64,000 nucleotides of DNA from Thermoanaerobaculia bacterium (GTDB lineage Bacteria; Acidobacteriota; Thermoanaerobaculia; Multivoradales; Multivoraceae): contig JAJDUI010000038.1 of the NCBI GenBank assembly GCA_022826745.1, forward strand, positions 20,981-84,980. Direction: 5' to 3'. The first letter of the stretch is position 1; every line of letters starts with the position of its first letter. A program made the translations under genes and the position numbers. The notes beneath the pieces are model-generated. The model made no database searches. It saw only the letters and a program-made list of their open reading frames with translations, and was not told where the DNA came from. Shown one piece after another: positions 45,408 to 54,523 of the stretch.

Positions 45408-46490
45408 ATGGAGAACTCGATGAACGACACCTCGGAAAGCCTTGGCCAGACGACCGTCCTGGAAGGCGGCGGCGAGGGCCTGACCAGCGAAACGGATATC
45501 GAGCTGGCCGCGCGGCTGGCGACAGGCCGGGAGCAGGTCCTCGCCCAGCTCGCCAAACAGATCGTCGGCCAGGGAGACGTGCTGGACCAGGTGCTGATGA
45601 CCCTCTTCGTGGGCGGCAACAGCATCCTGACCGGCGTGCCTGGTCTGGCCAAGACCCTGATCGTCCAGACCGTCGCCGAGATCCTGGACCTCAAGTTCAG
45701 CCGCATCCAGTTCACACCCGACCTGATGCCGAGCGACATCACGGGCACGGACATCATCCAGGAGGACCAGGACACGGGCAGGCGGGAGATGATCTTCATG
45801 CCCGGGCCGATCTTCGCCCAGATCGTCCTCGCCGACGAGATCAACCGGACCCCGCCGAAGACCCAGGCGGCGCTGCTCGAAGCGATGCAGGAGCACCGCG
45901 TGACGGTCCAGGGCCGGACCTACGACCTGGAGCAGCCGTTCTTCGTCTTCGCGACCCAGAACCCGATCGAACTGGAAGGCACCTATCCGTTGCCGGAGGC
46001 TCAGCTCGACCGCTTCATGTTCAACATCATCATTGATCACCTCCCCGAGGACGAGGAGATGGAGATCGTCGACGCAACGACCACGATCCGCGAGTTCACC
46101 CTGGAGACCCGGGTCACGGGCGACGACCTGCGCGCGTTCCACCGGCTGGTGCGACGGGTGCCGATCGCGGAGCCGATCCTCCGCTACGCCGTCCACCTGG
46201 TGCGGATGACCCGTCCAGACACCCCGGAGGCGCCGGACTTCGTGAACCAGTGGGTGCAGTATGGCGCCAGCGTTCGCGCGGCCCAGTTCATGGTTCTCGG
46301 CGCCAAGGCCAAGGCGCTGATGGACGGGCGTTATCACGTCGCGCACGAAGATGTCCGGGCCCTTGCCAGGCCCGTCATGCGCCACCGCATCCTGACGAAC
46401 TTCCACGCCGAGTCGGAGCGGGTGACCACCGACGAGATCGTCAACCGGTTGCTAGAACTAGCGCCGGTAACCCCGAGTGGGATGAGCTGA
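45408..46490 (+). CDS. MoxR-family AAA+ ATPase
   Basis: 360 residues from the ATG at 45408 (an ATG at 45420 is an alternative). Walker A is 'GVPGLAKTLIV' and Walker B 'IVLADEINRTPPKTQAALLEAMQEHRVTV', with sensor 1 'FFVFATQNPIELEGTYPLPEAQLDRFMF'. The C-terminal lid domain includes 'FVNQWVQYGASVRAAQFMVLGAKA'. MoxR ATPases are chaperone-like proteins that work with VWA proteins such as those on both sides. Short 5' spacing (37 nt after DUF4159 copy 2, 16 nt before the DUF58 gene) supports one operon. Confidence 0.95.
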   Translation: MENSMNDTSESLGQTTVLEGGGEGLTSETDIELAARLATGREQVLAQLAKQIVGQGDVLDQVLMTLFVGGNSILTGVPGLAKTLIVQTVAEILDLKFSRIQFTPDLMPSDITGTDIIQEDQDTGRREMIFMPGPIFAQIVLADEINRTPPKTQAALLEAMQEHRVTVQGRTYDLEQPFFVFATQNPIELEGTYPLPEAQLDRFMFNIIIDHLPEDEEMEIVDATTTIREFTLETRVTGDDLRAFHRLVRRVPIAEPILRYAVHLVRMTRPDTPEAPDFVNQWVQYGASVRAAQFMVLGAKAKALMDGRYHVAHEDVRALARPVMRHRILTNFHAESERVTTDEIVNRLLELAPVTPSGMS

Positions 46491-46506
46491 CGGGCAAGGC
46501 GGCGGC

Positions 46507-47400
46507 ATGAGCTACGGCAGGTTCGTCGACACCGGGACGCTCGCGCGCATCAGCAGTCTCGACCTGCTCGCGAAGACCGTGGTCGAGGGCTTCGTGAGCG
46601 GCCTGCACCGGTCGCCGTTCCTCGGCCGGTCGATGGACTTCGCTGAGTACCGGGCGTACCAGCCGGGCGACGACATCCGGCGCGTCGACTGGAAGTTGTT
46701 CTGCCGCACGGACCGCTTCTACGTGAAGGAGTTCGAAGCGGACACGAACACGAACCTGACGATCGCGCTCGACGTCTCCCGTTCGATGGACTTCGGAACA
46801 GGCGCCGTGACGAAGCTCGACTACGGGCGCTACCTCGCCGCGTGCCTGGGCTACTTCGCCTCCAAACAGAAGGACCGCATCGGCCTGGTGACGTTCGACA
46901 GCGAAATCGTCGACTTCGTGCCGCCGGCGGCCAAGCATCTTCAGGTCGTGCTCCACACGATCGACCGGATCGAACCGGGTGGCGGCGGCAGCCTGCGCGA
47001 ACCGCTGCTCGAGGTGGTCGACGCGGTGCGGCGCCGGAGCATGGTCGTCCTGATCTCGGACTTCTACGAGGATCCCGAGACGGTCATCCGGACCGCGGCC
47101 GGCTTCCGGCACAAGGGCAACGATGTGATCCTCTTCCATCTGCTGGACCCGGCGGAGCTCCGGTTCGATTTCGACGGCGAGCTCGACCTCAGGGATCTGG
47201 AGACCGGGGTGCGGGAAGCCGTGATGCCGGATGTGCTGCGGGACCAGTATCTGGAACTGATCCGGGAACACACGCGGACGCTGGACCGGTCCCTGGTCGA
47301 GGCGGGGATCGACTACACGCTGGTCGACATCTCTCAACCCCTGGATGCGGCGCTCTACAGCTACCTCTCCTCCCGGCTCTACGCGATGAAGGCCAGATAG
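46507..47400 (+). CDS. DUF58 (VWA-like) protein of the MoxR cluster
   Basis: 297 residues from the ATG at 46507. The DUF58 core 'GRSMDFAEYRAYQPGDDIRRVDWK' (residues ~39-62) is followed by a VWA half with the MIDAS 'TIALDVSRSMDFG' and 'RIGLVTFDSEIVDFVPP', then 'RRSMVVLISDFYED'. No signal peptide or membrane segment is seen, so it is cytoplasmic. DUF58 proteins are the standard partner of MoxR and are thought to be its co-factor. It lies 4 nt before the BatA-like gene. Confidence 0.95.
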   Translation: MSYGRFVDTGTLARISSLDLLAKTVVEGFVSGLHRSPFLGRSMDFAEYRAYQPGDDIRRVDWKLFCRTDRFYVKEFEADTNTNLTIALDVSRSMDFGTGAVTKLDYGRYLAACLGYFASKQKDRIGLVTFDSEIVDFVPPAAKHLQVVLHTIDRIEPGGGGSLREPLLEVVDAVRRRSMVVLISDFYEDPETVIRTAAGFRHKGNDVILFHLLDPAELRFDFDGELDLRDLETGVREAVMPDVLRDQYLELIREHTRTLDRSLVEAGIDYTLVDISQPLDAALYSYLSSRLYAMKAR

Positions 47401-47404
47401 CCCG

Positions 47405-49570
47405 ATGGGTCTGCTGGCGCCTCTGTTTCTGCTCGGTCTGGCCGCCGTCGCCGTGCCGGTCCTCATCCACCTGCGTCTGCGGCACCGCAGCCGTGTGGTC
47501 CGGTTCCCGTCGCTGATGTTCATCTCCCAGGCGCCCTACCGTTCGATGCGCCGGCGCCGGCTGCGGGACGTTCTTCTGCTCCTGATGCGCTGCCTCGCGG
47601 TGGCCTTGCTTGCCCTGGCCTTTGCCCGGCCGCTGTGGCAGGGCGATGCGGCTGCCGGCGCCACCTCTTCCAGCCGGCTGGTCGTCGTGCTGCTGGACAA
47701 CTCGTTCAGCATGGGCTTCGGCGATCGCTGGCAGCGGGCCGCCGCGGAGGTCGAGTCGGCCTTCGCCGACCTCGAGGCCGCCGACCGGGGCGCTCTGGTC
47801 GTCTACTCGGACGAGGCGGAACTCCAGAGCGCGCCGACGACGGATGCAGCGCTGCTGGCCGCGATGGTCCAGGACGTGGAGATAGCGCCGCGGTCCACGT
47901 CGCTGCTGCCGGCGATCCAGATGGCGCGCGGAGTGCTGGCCGAAGCGGGGGAACTCGGCCGGCGCGAACTCCTCATCGTGAGCGACTTTCAACGCTCGTC
48001 CTGGACGCCGGAGAACGTCGCGGCGCTGCCTGCCGGCGTGGAACTGCGGCTCGTCGACGTGGGTGGGGAAGACGACGAGGTGAGCAACGCCGCCGTTACC
48101 GACGTCGCCTTCGACCACTCTCGCAGCGGTGACCGCGAACAGGTGGGCATCGCGGCCCGGGTCAGTTACCTGGTCGTCCGCGAGCCGTCGGCGGCTCCGT
48201 CCGGGACGCCGTTGCGGGCGGAAGTCGACCTGCTGCTCGATCGCGAGGTGGTCCAGACCAGGGCGGTCGAACTGGGCGCCGACTCGTCGGCGATGGTCAA
48301 CTTCGCGCCCGAGGTACTCGAACGGCAACGCACCACCCGCGGCACGGTGCGTCTGCGGGACGACGCCCTCGTCGCCGACAACGAGTTCCGCTTCGTCCTG
48401 TCGCCGGCGCACGAAGTCGGCGTGCTCGTGATCGAACCGGACGGCGACCGCCGCCGTGGCCGGTACCTCGAGGAAGCCCTGGCGCTCGGCCGGCGGCCGT
48501 TCTTCCGGGTGAGCCGGGTGCAGGCATCCGGCTTCCAGCGATCGATGCTGGACGGCAAGTCGGTCATCGTCATCAACGACGCGGCCCAGCAACTGTCGGC
48601 CTCGGCCGGCAACGCGATCGCCGGCTTCGTCCGGGACGGCGGTGGCCTGCTGCTCTCGGTCGAGCGCGGCATGACGTCGACTGCAGGGTTGCTGAGGGAA
48701 TTCGGCGTGACCAGCGAACGTCAGGCGGACCGGTTGTCCGGCAGCGCGGCTTCCCTGGCCTGGTTCGACACCGGCCATCCGGTGTTCGACGTGTTCGCCG
48801 CGGCCAGGAGCGGCGATTTCTCTTCCGCGTCCTTCTTCCGCTATCACCGGCTCGTGCCTCCTGAAGGCGCCGCGGCGATCGCGCGTTTCGACGACGGCGC
48901 TCCGGCGCTGCTCGATCTGATGCCGGCGGCGGTGGAGGACGGCGAGGCGTCGGGCGCCGCTTCCGGCCGTGTCCTCGTGCTGCCCACCTCGTTCGACACG
49001 TTCTGGAACACGCTGCCGCTTCAGGCGGTGTTTCTCCCTTTCGTCCATCGCTCGATCGAGTACCTGGCCGGCTACTCGTTGCCTCGTTCCTGGTATCGAG
49101 TGGGTGAAGTCGCAGAGGTGGAGCTCCCCGGCGGGCAGGCGGCGAGCGAGGGGGACGGATACGTCTCGGTCGCCCCGTCGGGCCGCGAGAGCCGTATCGA
49201 TGCGGACGGCGGAGGTCTGCTGCTGGACGTGGAGGAGCCCGGCTTCTATGAGTTCCGGGAGGTGCGGGCCGACGTCTCCACCGAGCCCCTGACCCTGGCG
49301 AGCAACGTGCCCGTGGCGGAATCCGACCTGAGCCGGCTCGATCTGGACGAGTTCATGTCCCGCATTCGGCCGAGGGAAGAAGAGAGCGCTTCAGCGACGG
49401 AGGCGGCGGCGCTGACTCCAGAGGAACGCGAGCGGCAGCAACGACTCTGGTGGTTCCTGATCGCTGCCGCGACTCTCGTACTTGCTGCCGAGACCCTGTT
49501 CGGCAACCGCCGCCGCGCCGCGGCGGCGCCGGTCGTGACAGCATGGAGCCCCACCGGCGAGCAGAGCTGA
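47405..49570 (+). CDS. BatA-type aerotolerance protein with VWA domain
   Basis: 721 residues from the ATG at 47405. The N-terminal BatA segment is clear: 'FLLGLAAVAVPVLIHLRLRH' then 'VVRFPSLMFI' and a second membrane helix ('LLLMRCLAVALLALAFARPL'). The VWA domain with MIDAS 'VVLLDNSFSMGFGDRW' covers residues ~95-260. A long periplasmic part and a C-terminal membrane helix ('LWWFLIAAATLVLAAETLF') follow. This is the 'N-terminal double-transmembrane' family of MoxR clusters. It is the third VWA protein in the operon. Confidence 0.92.
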   Translation: MGLLAPLFLLGLAAVAVPVLIHLRLRHRSRVVRFPSLMFISQAPYRSMRRRRLRDVLLLLMRCLAVALLALAFARPLWQGDAAAGATSSSRLVVVLLDNSFSMGFGDRWQRAAAEVESAFADLEAADRGALVVYSDEAELQSAPTTDAALLAAMVQDVEIAPRSTSLLPAIQMARGVLAEAGELGRRELLIVSDFQRSSWTPENVAALPAGVELRLVDVGGEDDEVSNAAVTDVAFDHSRSGDREQVGIAARVSYLVVREPSAAPSGTPLRAEVDLLLDREVVQTRAVELGADSSAMVNFAPEVLERQRTTRGTVRLRDDALVADNEFRFVLSPAHEVGVLVIEPDGDRRRGRYLEEALALGRRPFFRVSRVQASGFQRSMLDGKSVIVINDAAQQLSASAGNAIAGFVRDGGGLLLSVERGMTSTAGLLREFGVTSERQADRLSGSAASLAWFDTGHPVFDVFAAARSGDFSSASFFRYHRLVPPEGAAAIARFDDGAPALLDLMPAAVEDGEASGAASGRVLVLPTSFDTFWNTLPLQAVFLPFVHRSIEYLAGYSLPRSWYRVGEVAEVELPGGQAASEGDGYVSVAPSGRESRIDADGGGLLLDVEEPGFYEFREVRADVSTEPLTLASNVPVAESDLSRLDLDEFMSRIRPREEESASATEAAALTPEERERQQRLWWFLIAAATLVLAAETLFGNRRRAAAAPVVTAWSPTGEQS

Positions 49571-49583
49571 CTGAGGAGACCCG

Positions 49584-52500
49584 ATGGCTTCCGGTTTCGA
49601 TCCGATCTACGACCCGACCTACGGCGAACTGATGAGCGTGATCCGTCGCGTTCGCCTGCGCTGGCGGATGAAGGTGGCGTTGCGCGGGCTGGTCACGCTG
49701 ATCGTGACCGGTTTTGCGGCGTTCGCCGTCTCGGTCTGGGGCATGGACTACTTCCTCTACAGCGAGCGCGCGGTCGACGTGTTCCGCTGGCTCGCCTACC
49801 TGACGCTGCTCGCTCTCGCGGTTCGGCTGCTCGCGATTCCTCTTGCCCGACGCGTGTCCACGCGCCAGGTGGCGCTCTACGTGGAGGAGAACGAGCCGAC
49901 GCTCAAGGCCTCAGTGCTGAGCGCGGTGGAACTGGGTCCCGTGCAACAGGGCTTTCCCGCGGATACGGAGCGGGTGTCGCCTGAACTCCAGCGGCAGGTC
50001 CTGGAAGAGGCGATCGAGCGCTGCCAGCAGAGCGGTTTCGCGACGCGGATCGAGCGCGGGGCTCTGCAGCGTTTCTCGGCTGCCCTGGCCGGCGTGGCGA
50101 GCGCCGGCATGGTGGCCGTGTTACTCAGCCCGGCTTTCCTTCAGCACGGCGCGATGCTGCTGTTCACGCCCTGGCGGGCGGCGGCCGTCGACAATCCGTA
50201 CCGCCTGGTCGTGGCGCCGGGGAACGTGACGGTTGCCCGCGGCTCCGATCAGTTGATCAGCGCGGCGGTGCTGGGCTTCGACCCGGACCGCGTCGAACTC
50301 GGTCTGAGGCCGCTGGACGCCGCCGGCAACCCGGACGGCGAGTGGCAGCAGTGGCCGATGAACCGCGTCGGCGAGGGCTTCGAACTGGCGGAACCTGGGG
50401 AGGATGGGGAGCGGATGATCGGCGGCGAACCCGCGACTCACGACTTCATCGCCCTGAACCTGCGCGCCGACACGGACTACTACGTCGACGCCTCCGGCGT
50501 CCGCTCGCCGATCTACCGGATCCGGGTCAAGGACCTGCCCTACGTCGACCAGATCGACCTCCTGTACCGCTTCCCCGGCTACAGCGGGCTGTCGGACCAG
50601 GCCGTCGAGGACGGCGGCGACATCGCGGTTCTCAAGGGCACCCAGGTGACCTTCAACATCCTGCCGATCTTCCAGGTCGAGGCGGGGCGGCTGCTGGTCG
50701 AGGGTGACGAACCCAGAGACCTGAACCTCGAAGGCGACCGGCTGACTGCGGCGTACACGGTGGACGAGAGCACTTACTACCGGATCGAGCTGATGGACGA
50801 CGAGGGCCGGTGGCACCGCGCCTCGGCGGAGTACATGGTCACGGCTCTCGAGGATCAGCCGGCCATCGTGCGTTTCGTCGCTCCCGGCCGGGACGTCAAG
50901 GTGTCGATGATCGACGAGGTGTTCGCCGAAGTCGAGGCGGAGGACGACTACGGCGTGCGTCGCCTGAACATCCGCTACGCCGTGAACGGCGGCGACGAGA
51001 CGGAGGTCACGCTGCTCGACAGCGCCTCCTCGATGAAGAAGGTGAGCGCGGGGCACACGCTCTTCCTTGAGGAGATGGACCTCGAGGTCGGCGACTCCAT
51101 CTCCTACCACGCCGAGGCCTGGGACCGCAGCCATGCGCAGCCGACGGTCAGCGACATCTACTTCCTGGAGATCCGGCCCTTCGACCGGAACTATCGCCAG
51201 GCCGAGCAGGGCGGAGGCGGCATGGGCGGCGGCGCCGGCGGCCTGGACCAGACGCTCTCGGTGCAGCAGAAGATGATCATCTCGGCAACGTTCCGCCTGA
51301 TCCGCGACGAGGACGAGTACACGGCCCAGGAACTGTCCGAGCACGTGAAGACGGTTGCCCTGATGCAGGGTCGGTTGCGCGAACAGGTGGCCTCCCTGGT
51401 CACGCGGATGGGCAACCGCGGCCAGCAACTGCTCCAGGACGACGACTTCTCGAAGATCATCGAGTTCCTCGGGAAAGCCGACGTCGAGATGTCCATGGCG
51501 GAGAAGGAGCTCGAGGCGGAGCGTCCCGAGGAGGCGCTGGCCGAGGAGAAAAAGGCTCTGGCTTCGTTGCAGCGCGCCGAGTCCGTGTTCCGCGACGTGC
51601 GCGTGTCGTTCGAGCAGGGCGGCGGCGGTGGCGGCGGCAATCAGCAACTGTCCGAGGATCTGGCGGATCTGTTCGAGCTAGAGCTCGACAAACTGCGCAA
51701 CCAGTACGAAACGGTCCAGCGCGGCGCCGCGGAGCAGGCGCAGGCGGAAGTCGATGAACTGATGCAGAAGCTGCGCGAGCTGGCCCGCCGCCAGCAGCGC
51801 GAGAACGAGCGTCAGAACCGGCTGCGGAGCCGCTCGCAGCAAGGCGGCGGCGGCGGAGGCAGACAGCAGGACCTGATCGAGGAAACGGAGGAGCTCGCGC
51901 GGCGCCTGGAACGGCTGGCGCGCGAACAGCAGCGTCCGGAACTGAGGGAGACCACGCAGGCGCTGCGACAGGCGGCGGAGGAGATGAGGCGTTCCCAGGC
52001 TGGCTCCTCCAGGTCGCAGTCGAATGCCGGCGCGGACGGGATCGCGGCTCTCGACAAGCTGCGCGAGGCGAGGCGGCTGCTGGACCGCAACCAGCGCCAG
52101 CAGCTCGGGCGGGACATGGAGGAACTGCAGGAGCGCGCCGACCGGGTGTCCCGGATGCAGAGCCGGATCGAGGAGCAGGTTGGTGAACTGGCCGGCCGGG
52201 AAGGCGAGGACGGCCAGACGCGCAGCGACCTCTCGGCGCGAGAACGCGCCGACCTCGTCGAGCGGATCATGGAGCGCAAGGACCGTCTGACCGACGAGGT
52301 GGCGGGCCTCGAGGCACAGCTCAACCGAATGAGCCAGGGCGCCCGCAACGATCAGCCGGAGACGGCGCGGAAGCTGCGCGAATCGGCGACGATCATCCGC
52401 GACGAACAGTTGAAGGAGAAGATCCGTTACTCGAAGGGCGTGCTGGCAGGCCGCGACCCGGAGTTCGCCCGGTTGTTCGAGAACCAGATCCGGCAGGACA

Positions 52501-53243
52501 TCGACGACGTGACGGACCGGATCGCCGAGGCGCGGGAGAGTGTCGGCGAGGGAGGCGGCGAGCGTCAGGAGCGGATGCTCGAGCGGACGCGCGACCTGGT
52601 CGAGAACCTGGCCTCGATGGAGGCTCGTTTGCGTGACCGCGTCGAGGAGGGAGGCCGGCTCGGCCAGCGTCCGGGGCAGGAGAACGAGCAGGAGGGCCGG
52701 CAGCAGGGTGGCCAGCAGCAAGGCGGTGAGCAGCAGGGCGGTGAGCGGCAAGGTGGCCAGCAGCAGGGCGGCCGGCCCGGCGACACCGCTTCGGAGACCG
52801 GGGGCGACGCGGCCAATCCGCAGGGCGGCCGGAACCGGGGCCGGTTCAGCCAGTACGGCTCGAGTTCAGGCGGCTACTTCCAGCCGGGCATCTTCCAGGC
52901 GGAGGATCTCCGGCAAGTCGACCGGGAACTGGACCAGCGACGCGCCGACCTGGAGAATCTGAGGAACGACCTGCGGCGCGAGCGGATGGACACGGCGGAC
53001 CTCGACCAGTTACTCCAGCAGATGGGCGACCTGAGCCTGCTCGGTCTCAACCGCGACCCGTTGGCCCTCGAACGGCTCCGCAACGAAATCGTCGAGGGCC
53101 TGCGGCAGTTCGAGTACCGCCTGTGGCGCGAGCTGCGCGGCGGTGAAGCCGAACGCGTCTACCTCGGCAACTCGGACCAGGTACCGCCCGGCTACCGCGA
53201 ACTCGTCGACGAGTACTTCCGCAAGCTCGCCAGCGAGAGCTAG
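49584..53243 (+). CDS. DUF4175-family large membrane coiled-coil protein
   Basis: 1219 residues from the ATG at 49584 with GAGGAG just upstream. Three N-terminal membrane segments (two at ~29-90, one near 155) are followed by Ig-like beta domains ('DLPYVDQIDLLYRFPGYSGL', 'DVKVSMIDEVFAEVEAEDDYGVRRL'). From ~540 the chain is a very long Gln/Glu/Arg-rich coiled coil, broken by glycine runs (GGGGGGG near 680 and 755) and a QQGGx pentapeptide repeat (~1040-1065). A folded C-terminus ends 'QVPPGYRELVDEYFRKLASES'. It may be the scaffold of the MoxR/Bat complex; no catalytic motif is visible. Confidence 0.88.
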   Translation: MASGFDPIYDPTYGELMSVIRRVRLRWRMKVALRGLVTLIVTGFAAFAVSVWGMDYFLYSERAVDVFRWLAYLTLLALAVRLLAIPLARRVSTRQVALYVEENEPTLKASVLSAVELGPVQQGFPADTERVSPELQRQVLEEAIERCQQSGFATRIERGALQRFSAALAGVASAGMVAVLLSPAFLQHGAMLLFTPWRAAAVDNPYRLVVAPGNVTVARGSDQLISAAVLGFDPDRVELGLRPLDAAGNPDGEWQQWPMNRVGEGFELAEPGEDGERMIGGEPATHDFIALNLRADTDYYVDASGVRSPIYRIRVKDLPYVDQIDLLYRFPGYSGLSDQAVEDGGDIAVLKGTQVTFNILPIFQVEAGRLLVEGDEPRDLNLEGDRLTAAYTVDESTYYRIELMDDEGRWHRASAEYMVTALEDQPAIVRFVAPGRDVKVSMIDEVFAEVEAEDDYGVRRLNIRYAVNGGDETEVTLLDSASSMKKVSAGHTLFLEEMDLEVGDSISYHAEAWDRSHAQPTVSDIYFLEIRPFDRNYRQAEQGGGGMGGGAGGLDQTLSVQQKMIISATFRLIRDEDEYTAQELSEHVKTVALMQGRLREQVASLVTRMGNRGQQLLQDDDFSKIIEFLGKADVEMSMAEKELEAERPEEALAEEKKALASLQRAESVFRDVRVSFEQGGGGGGGNQQLSEDLADLFELELDKLRNQYETVQRGAAEQAQAEVDELMQKLRELARRQQRENERQNRLRSRSQQGGGGGGRQQDLIEETEELARRLERLAREQQRPELRETTQALRQAAEEMRRSQAGSSRSQSNAGADGIAALDKLREARRLLDRNQRQQLGRDMEELQERADRVSRMQSRIEEQVGELAGREGEDGQTRSDLSARERADLVERIMERKDRLTDEVAGLEAQLNRMSQGARNDQPETARKLRESATIIRDEQLKEKIRYSKGVLAGRDPEFARLFENQIRQDIDDVTDRIAEARESVGEGGGERQERMLERTRDLVENLASMEARLRDRVEEGGRLGQRPGQENEQEGRQQGGQQQGGEQQGGERQGGQQQGGRPGDTASETGGDAANPQGGRNRGRFSQYGSSSGGYFQPGIFQAEDLRQVDRELDQRRADLENLRNDLRRERMDTADLDQLLQQMGDLSLLGLNRDPLALERLRNEIVEGLRQFEYRLWRELRGGEAERVYLGNSDQVPPGYRELVDEYFRKLASES
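52701..52778 (+). repeat. 15-nt microrepeat encoding QQGG(Q/E/R) pentapeptides
   Basis: Within the DUF4175 gene the codons CAG CAG GGT/GGC GGT/GGC CAG/GAG repeat about five times, giving QQGGQ-QQGGE-QQGGE-RQGGQ-QQGGR. Such in-frame 15-nt units change number easily, so the length of this hinge may differ between strains. Confidence 0.75.
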
Positions 53244-53266
53244 CTGACGCCGACGGCCAGGAGGTG

Positions 53267-53286
53267 GTGCCGGCCGCCAGGCCGGC
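53267..53286. repeat. Palindromic gene-end element (stem GCCGGCC, loop GCCA)
   Basis: GGT, then stem GCCGGCC (53269-53275), loop GCCA and stem GGCCGGC (53280-53286). It has the same 7-bp stem and 4-nt loop as the copies at 6184 and 61251, but the lead is GGT directly against the stem. It lies between the convergent DUF4175 and acyl-CoA dehydrogenase genes. Confidence 0.6.
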
Positions 53287-53296
53287 GGCTCCGCCT

Positions 53297-54523
53297 CTAG
53301 TTCCCCGTCGGAATGTCGTTGTACGGCACGTCGCGGTCGACGCGGATCTCGCCGGGGAGGCCGAGGACGCGTTCGGCGATGATGTTGCGCAGGATCTCGT
53401 CCGTGCCGCCGGCGATGCGGAGGCCGGGGCTGTAGAGGAAGGACTGCTGGAACAGGGCCGAGGAGGGCATCAGCGACGGGTCGGTGATCACGCCGCCCAT
53501 GTCCATCAGGTCCGCGCCGAACGAGGACACGTTCTGCAGCTTCGAGGCGGAGACGACCTTGCCGATCGAGTTCTCGGGTCCTGGCACCTTGCCCTGGGAG
53601 AGGGCCGTCAACGTGCGCGCCTTCGTGTGCTTCATGCCCATCGCTTCAACGTACCAGTCGGCGATCTTTTCGCGGACCGACGAATCCTCGAGGGCAGACC
53701 TGCCGTCGAGTTCGCAGGCGGCGGCGAGCTTCATCACCTCGCGGAAGTCCGGCGGCGGCGCGTCGCCGACGGCGAGGCGCTCGTTCATCAGGGTGGCGAT
53801 CGCCACCTGCCAGCCTTCGCCGATGGCGCCGAGGCGCTGGCTGTCCGGCACCCGGACGTTCGTGAAGAAGACCTCGTTGAAGTTCGAGCCGCCGTTGATC
53901 TGCTTGATCGGCTTGATCTCGATTCCAGGGGACTTCATGTCGATGAAGAAGAAGGTCAGGCCCTTGTGCTTGGGCAGCGACGAATCGTGCCGCGCGACCA
54001 GGATGCCCCAGTCGGAGTAGTGCGCGCCCGAGGTCCAGACTTTCTGGCCGTTGACCACCCAGTCGTCGCCGTCGCGGTGGCAGCGGGTGCGAAGCCCGGC
54101 GACGTCGGAGCCGGCCGCGGGCTCGGAGAACAACTGGCACCAGACCTCATCGCCGCGGATCATCGGCGGGATGTAGCGCGCCTGCTGCTCCTCGGTCGCG
54201 TACTGGGCCATGATCGGACCGCACATACCGAGCCCGATACCGAAGAAGCCGGTCGGCACGTCGTAGTTCGCTTCCTCCTGGTCGTAGATGATCGTCTCGA
54301 TCATCGGCCGGCTCTGGCCGCCGTGTGCGGTCGGCCAGTGGCGGCAGGCGTAGCCGGCCTCGGCCTTGAGGGCCTGCCACTTCTTGGCCAGGATGAGGCC
54401 CTCTTCGGCGTCCAGCCGGCGGCTGACGCTGGGGCGGTCCTTGCGCGGTTCCGCGTTGGCGTTGAGCCAGGCGCGGACCTCGTCGCGATATGCGGCCTGT
54501 TCGGGGGTGTCGTTGAAGTCCAT
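53297..54523 (-). CDS. Acyl-CoA dehydrogenase (FAD-motif-intact subunit)
   Basis: 408 residues from the ATG at 54523 (TGATG overlap with the preceding gene). The ACAD fold is complete: 'YGIGLGMCGPIMAQYATEEQQARYIPPMI'-type helices, the flavin-binding block 'WCQLFSEPAAGSDVAGL', 'WVVNGQKVWTSGAHYSDWGIL', 'NEVFFTNVRVPDSQRLG' and the end 'YSPGLRIAGGTDEILRNIIAERVLGLP'. It oxidises an acyl-CoA to the 2-enoyl-CoA with FAD. It is paired with a second ACAD of 371 residues that has a degenerate flavin block, the layout of heteromeric (alpha2-beta2) ACADs known from steroid degradation. Acyl chain unknown. Confidence 0.92.
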   Translation of the reverse strand: MDFNDTPEQAAYRDEVRAWLNANAEPRKDRPSVSRRLDAEEGLILAKKWQALKAEAGYACRHWPTAHGGQSRPMIETIIYDQEEANYDVPTGFFGIGLGMCGPIMAQYATEEQQARYIPPMIRGDEVWCQLFSEPAAGSDVAGLRTRCHRDGDDWVVNGQKVWTSGAHYSDWGILVARHDSSLPKHKGLTFFFIDMKSPGIEIKPIKQINGGSNFNEVFFTNVRVPDSQRLGAIGEGWQVAIATLMNERLAVGDAPPPDFREVMKLAAACELDGRSALEDSSVREKIADWYVEAMGMKHTKARTLTALSQGKVPGPENSIGKVVSASKLQNVSSFGADLMDMGGVITDPSLMPSSALFQQSFLYSPGLRIAGGTDEILRNIIAERVLGLPGEIRVDRDVPYNDIPTGN

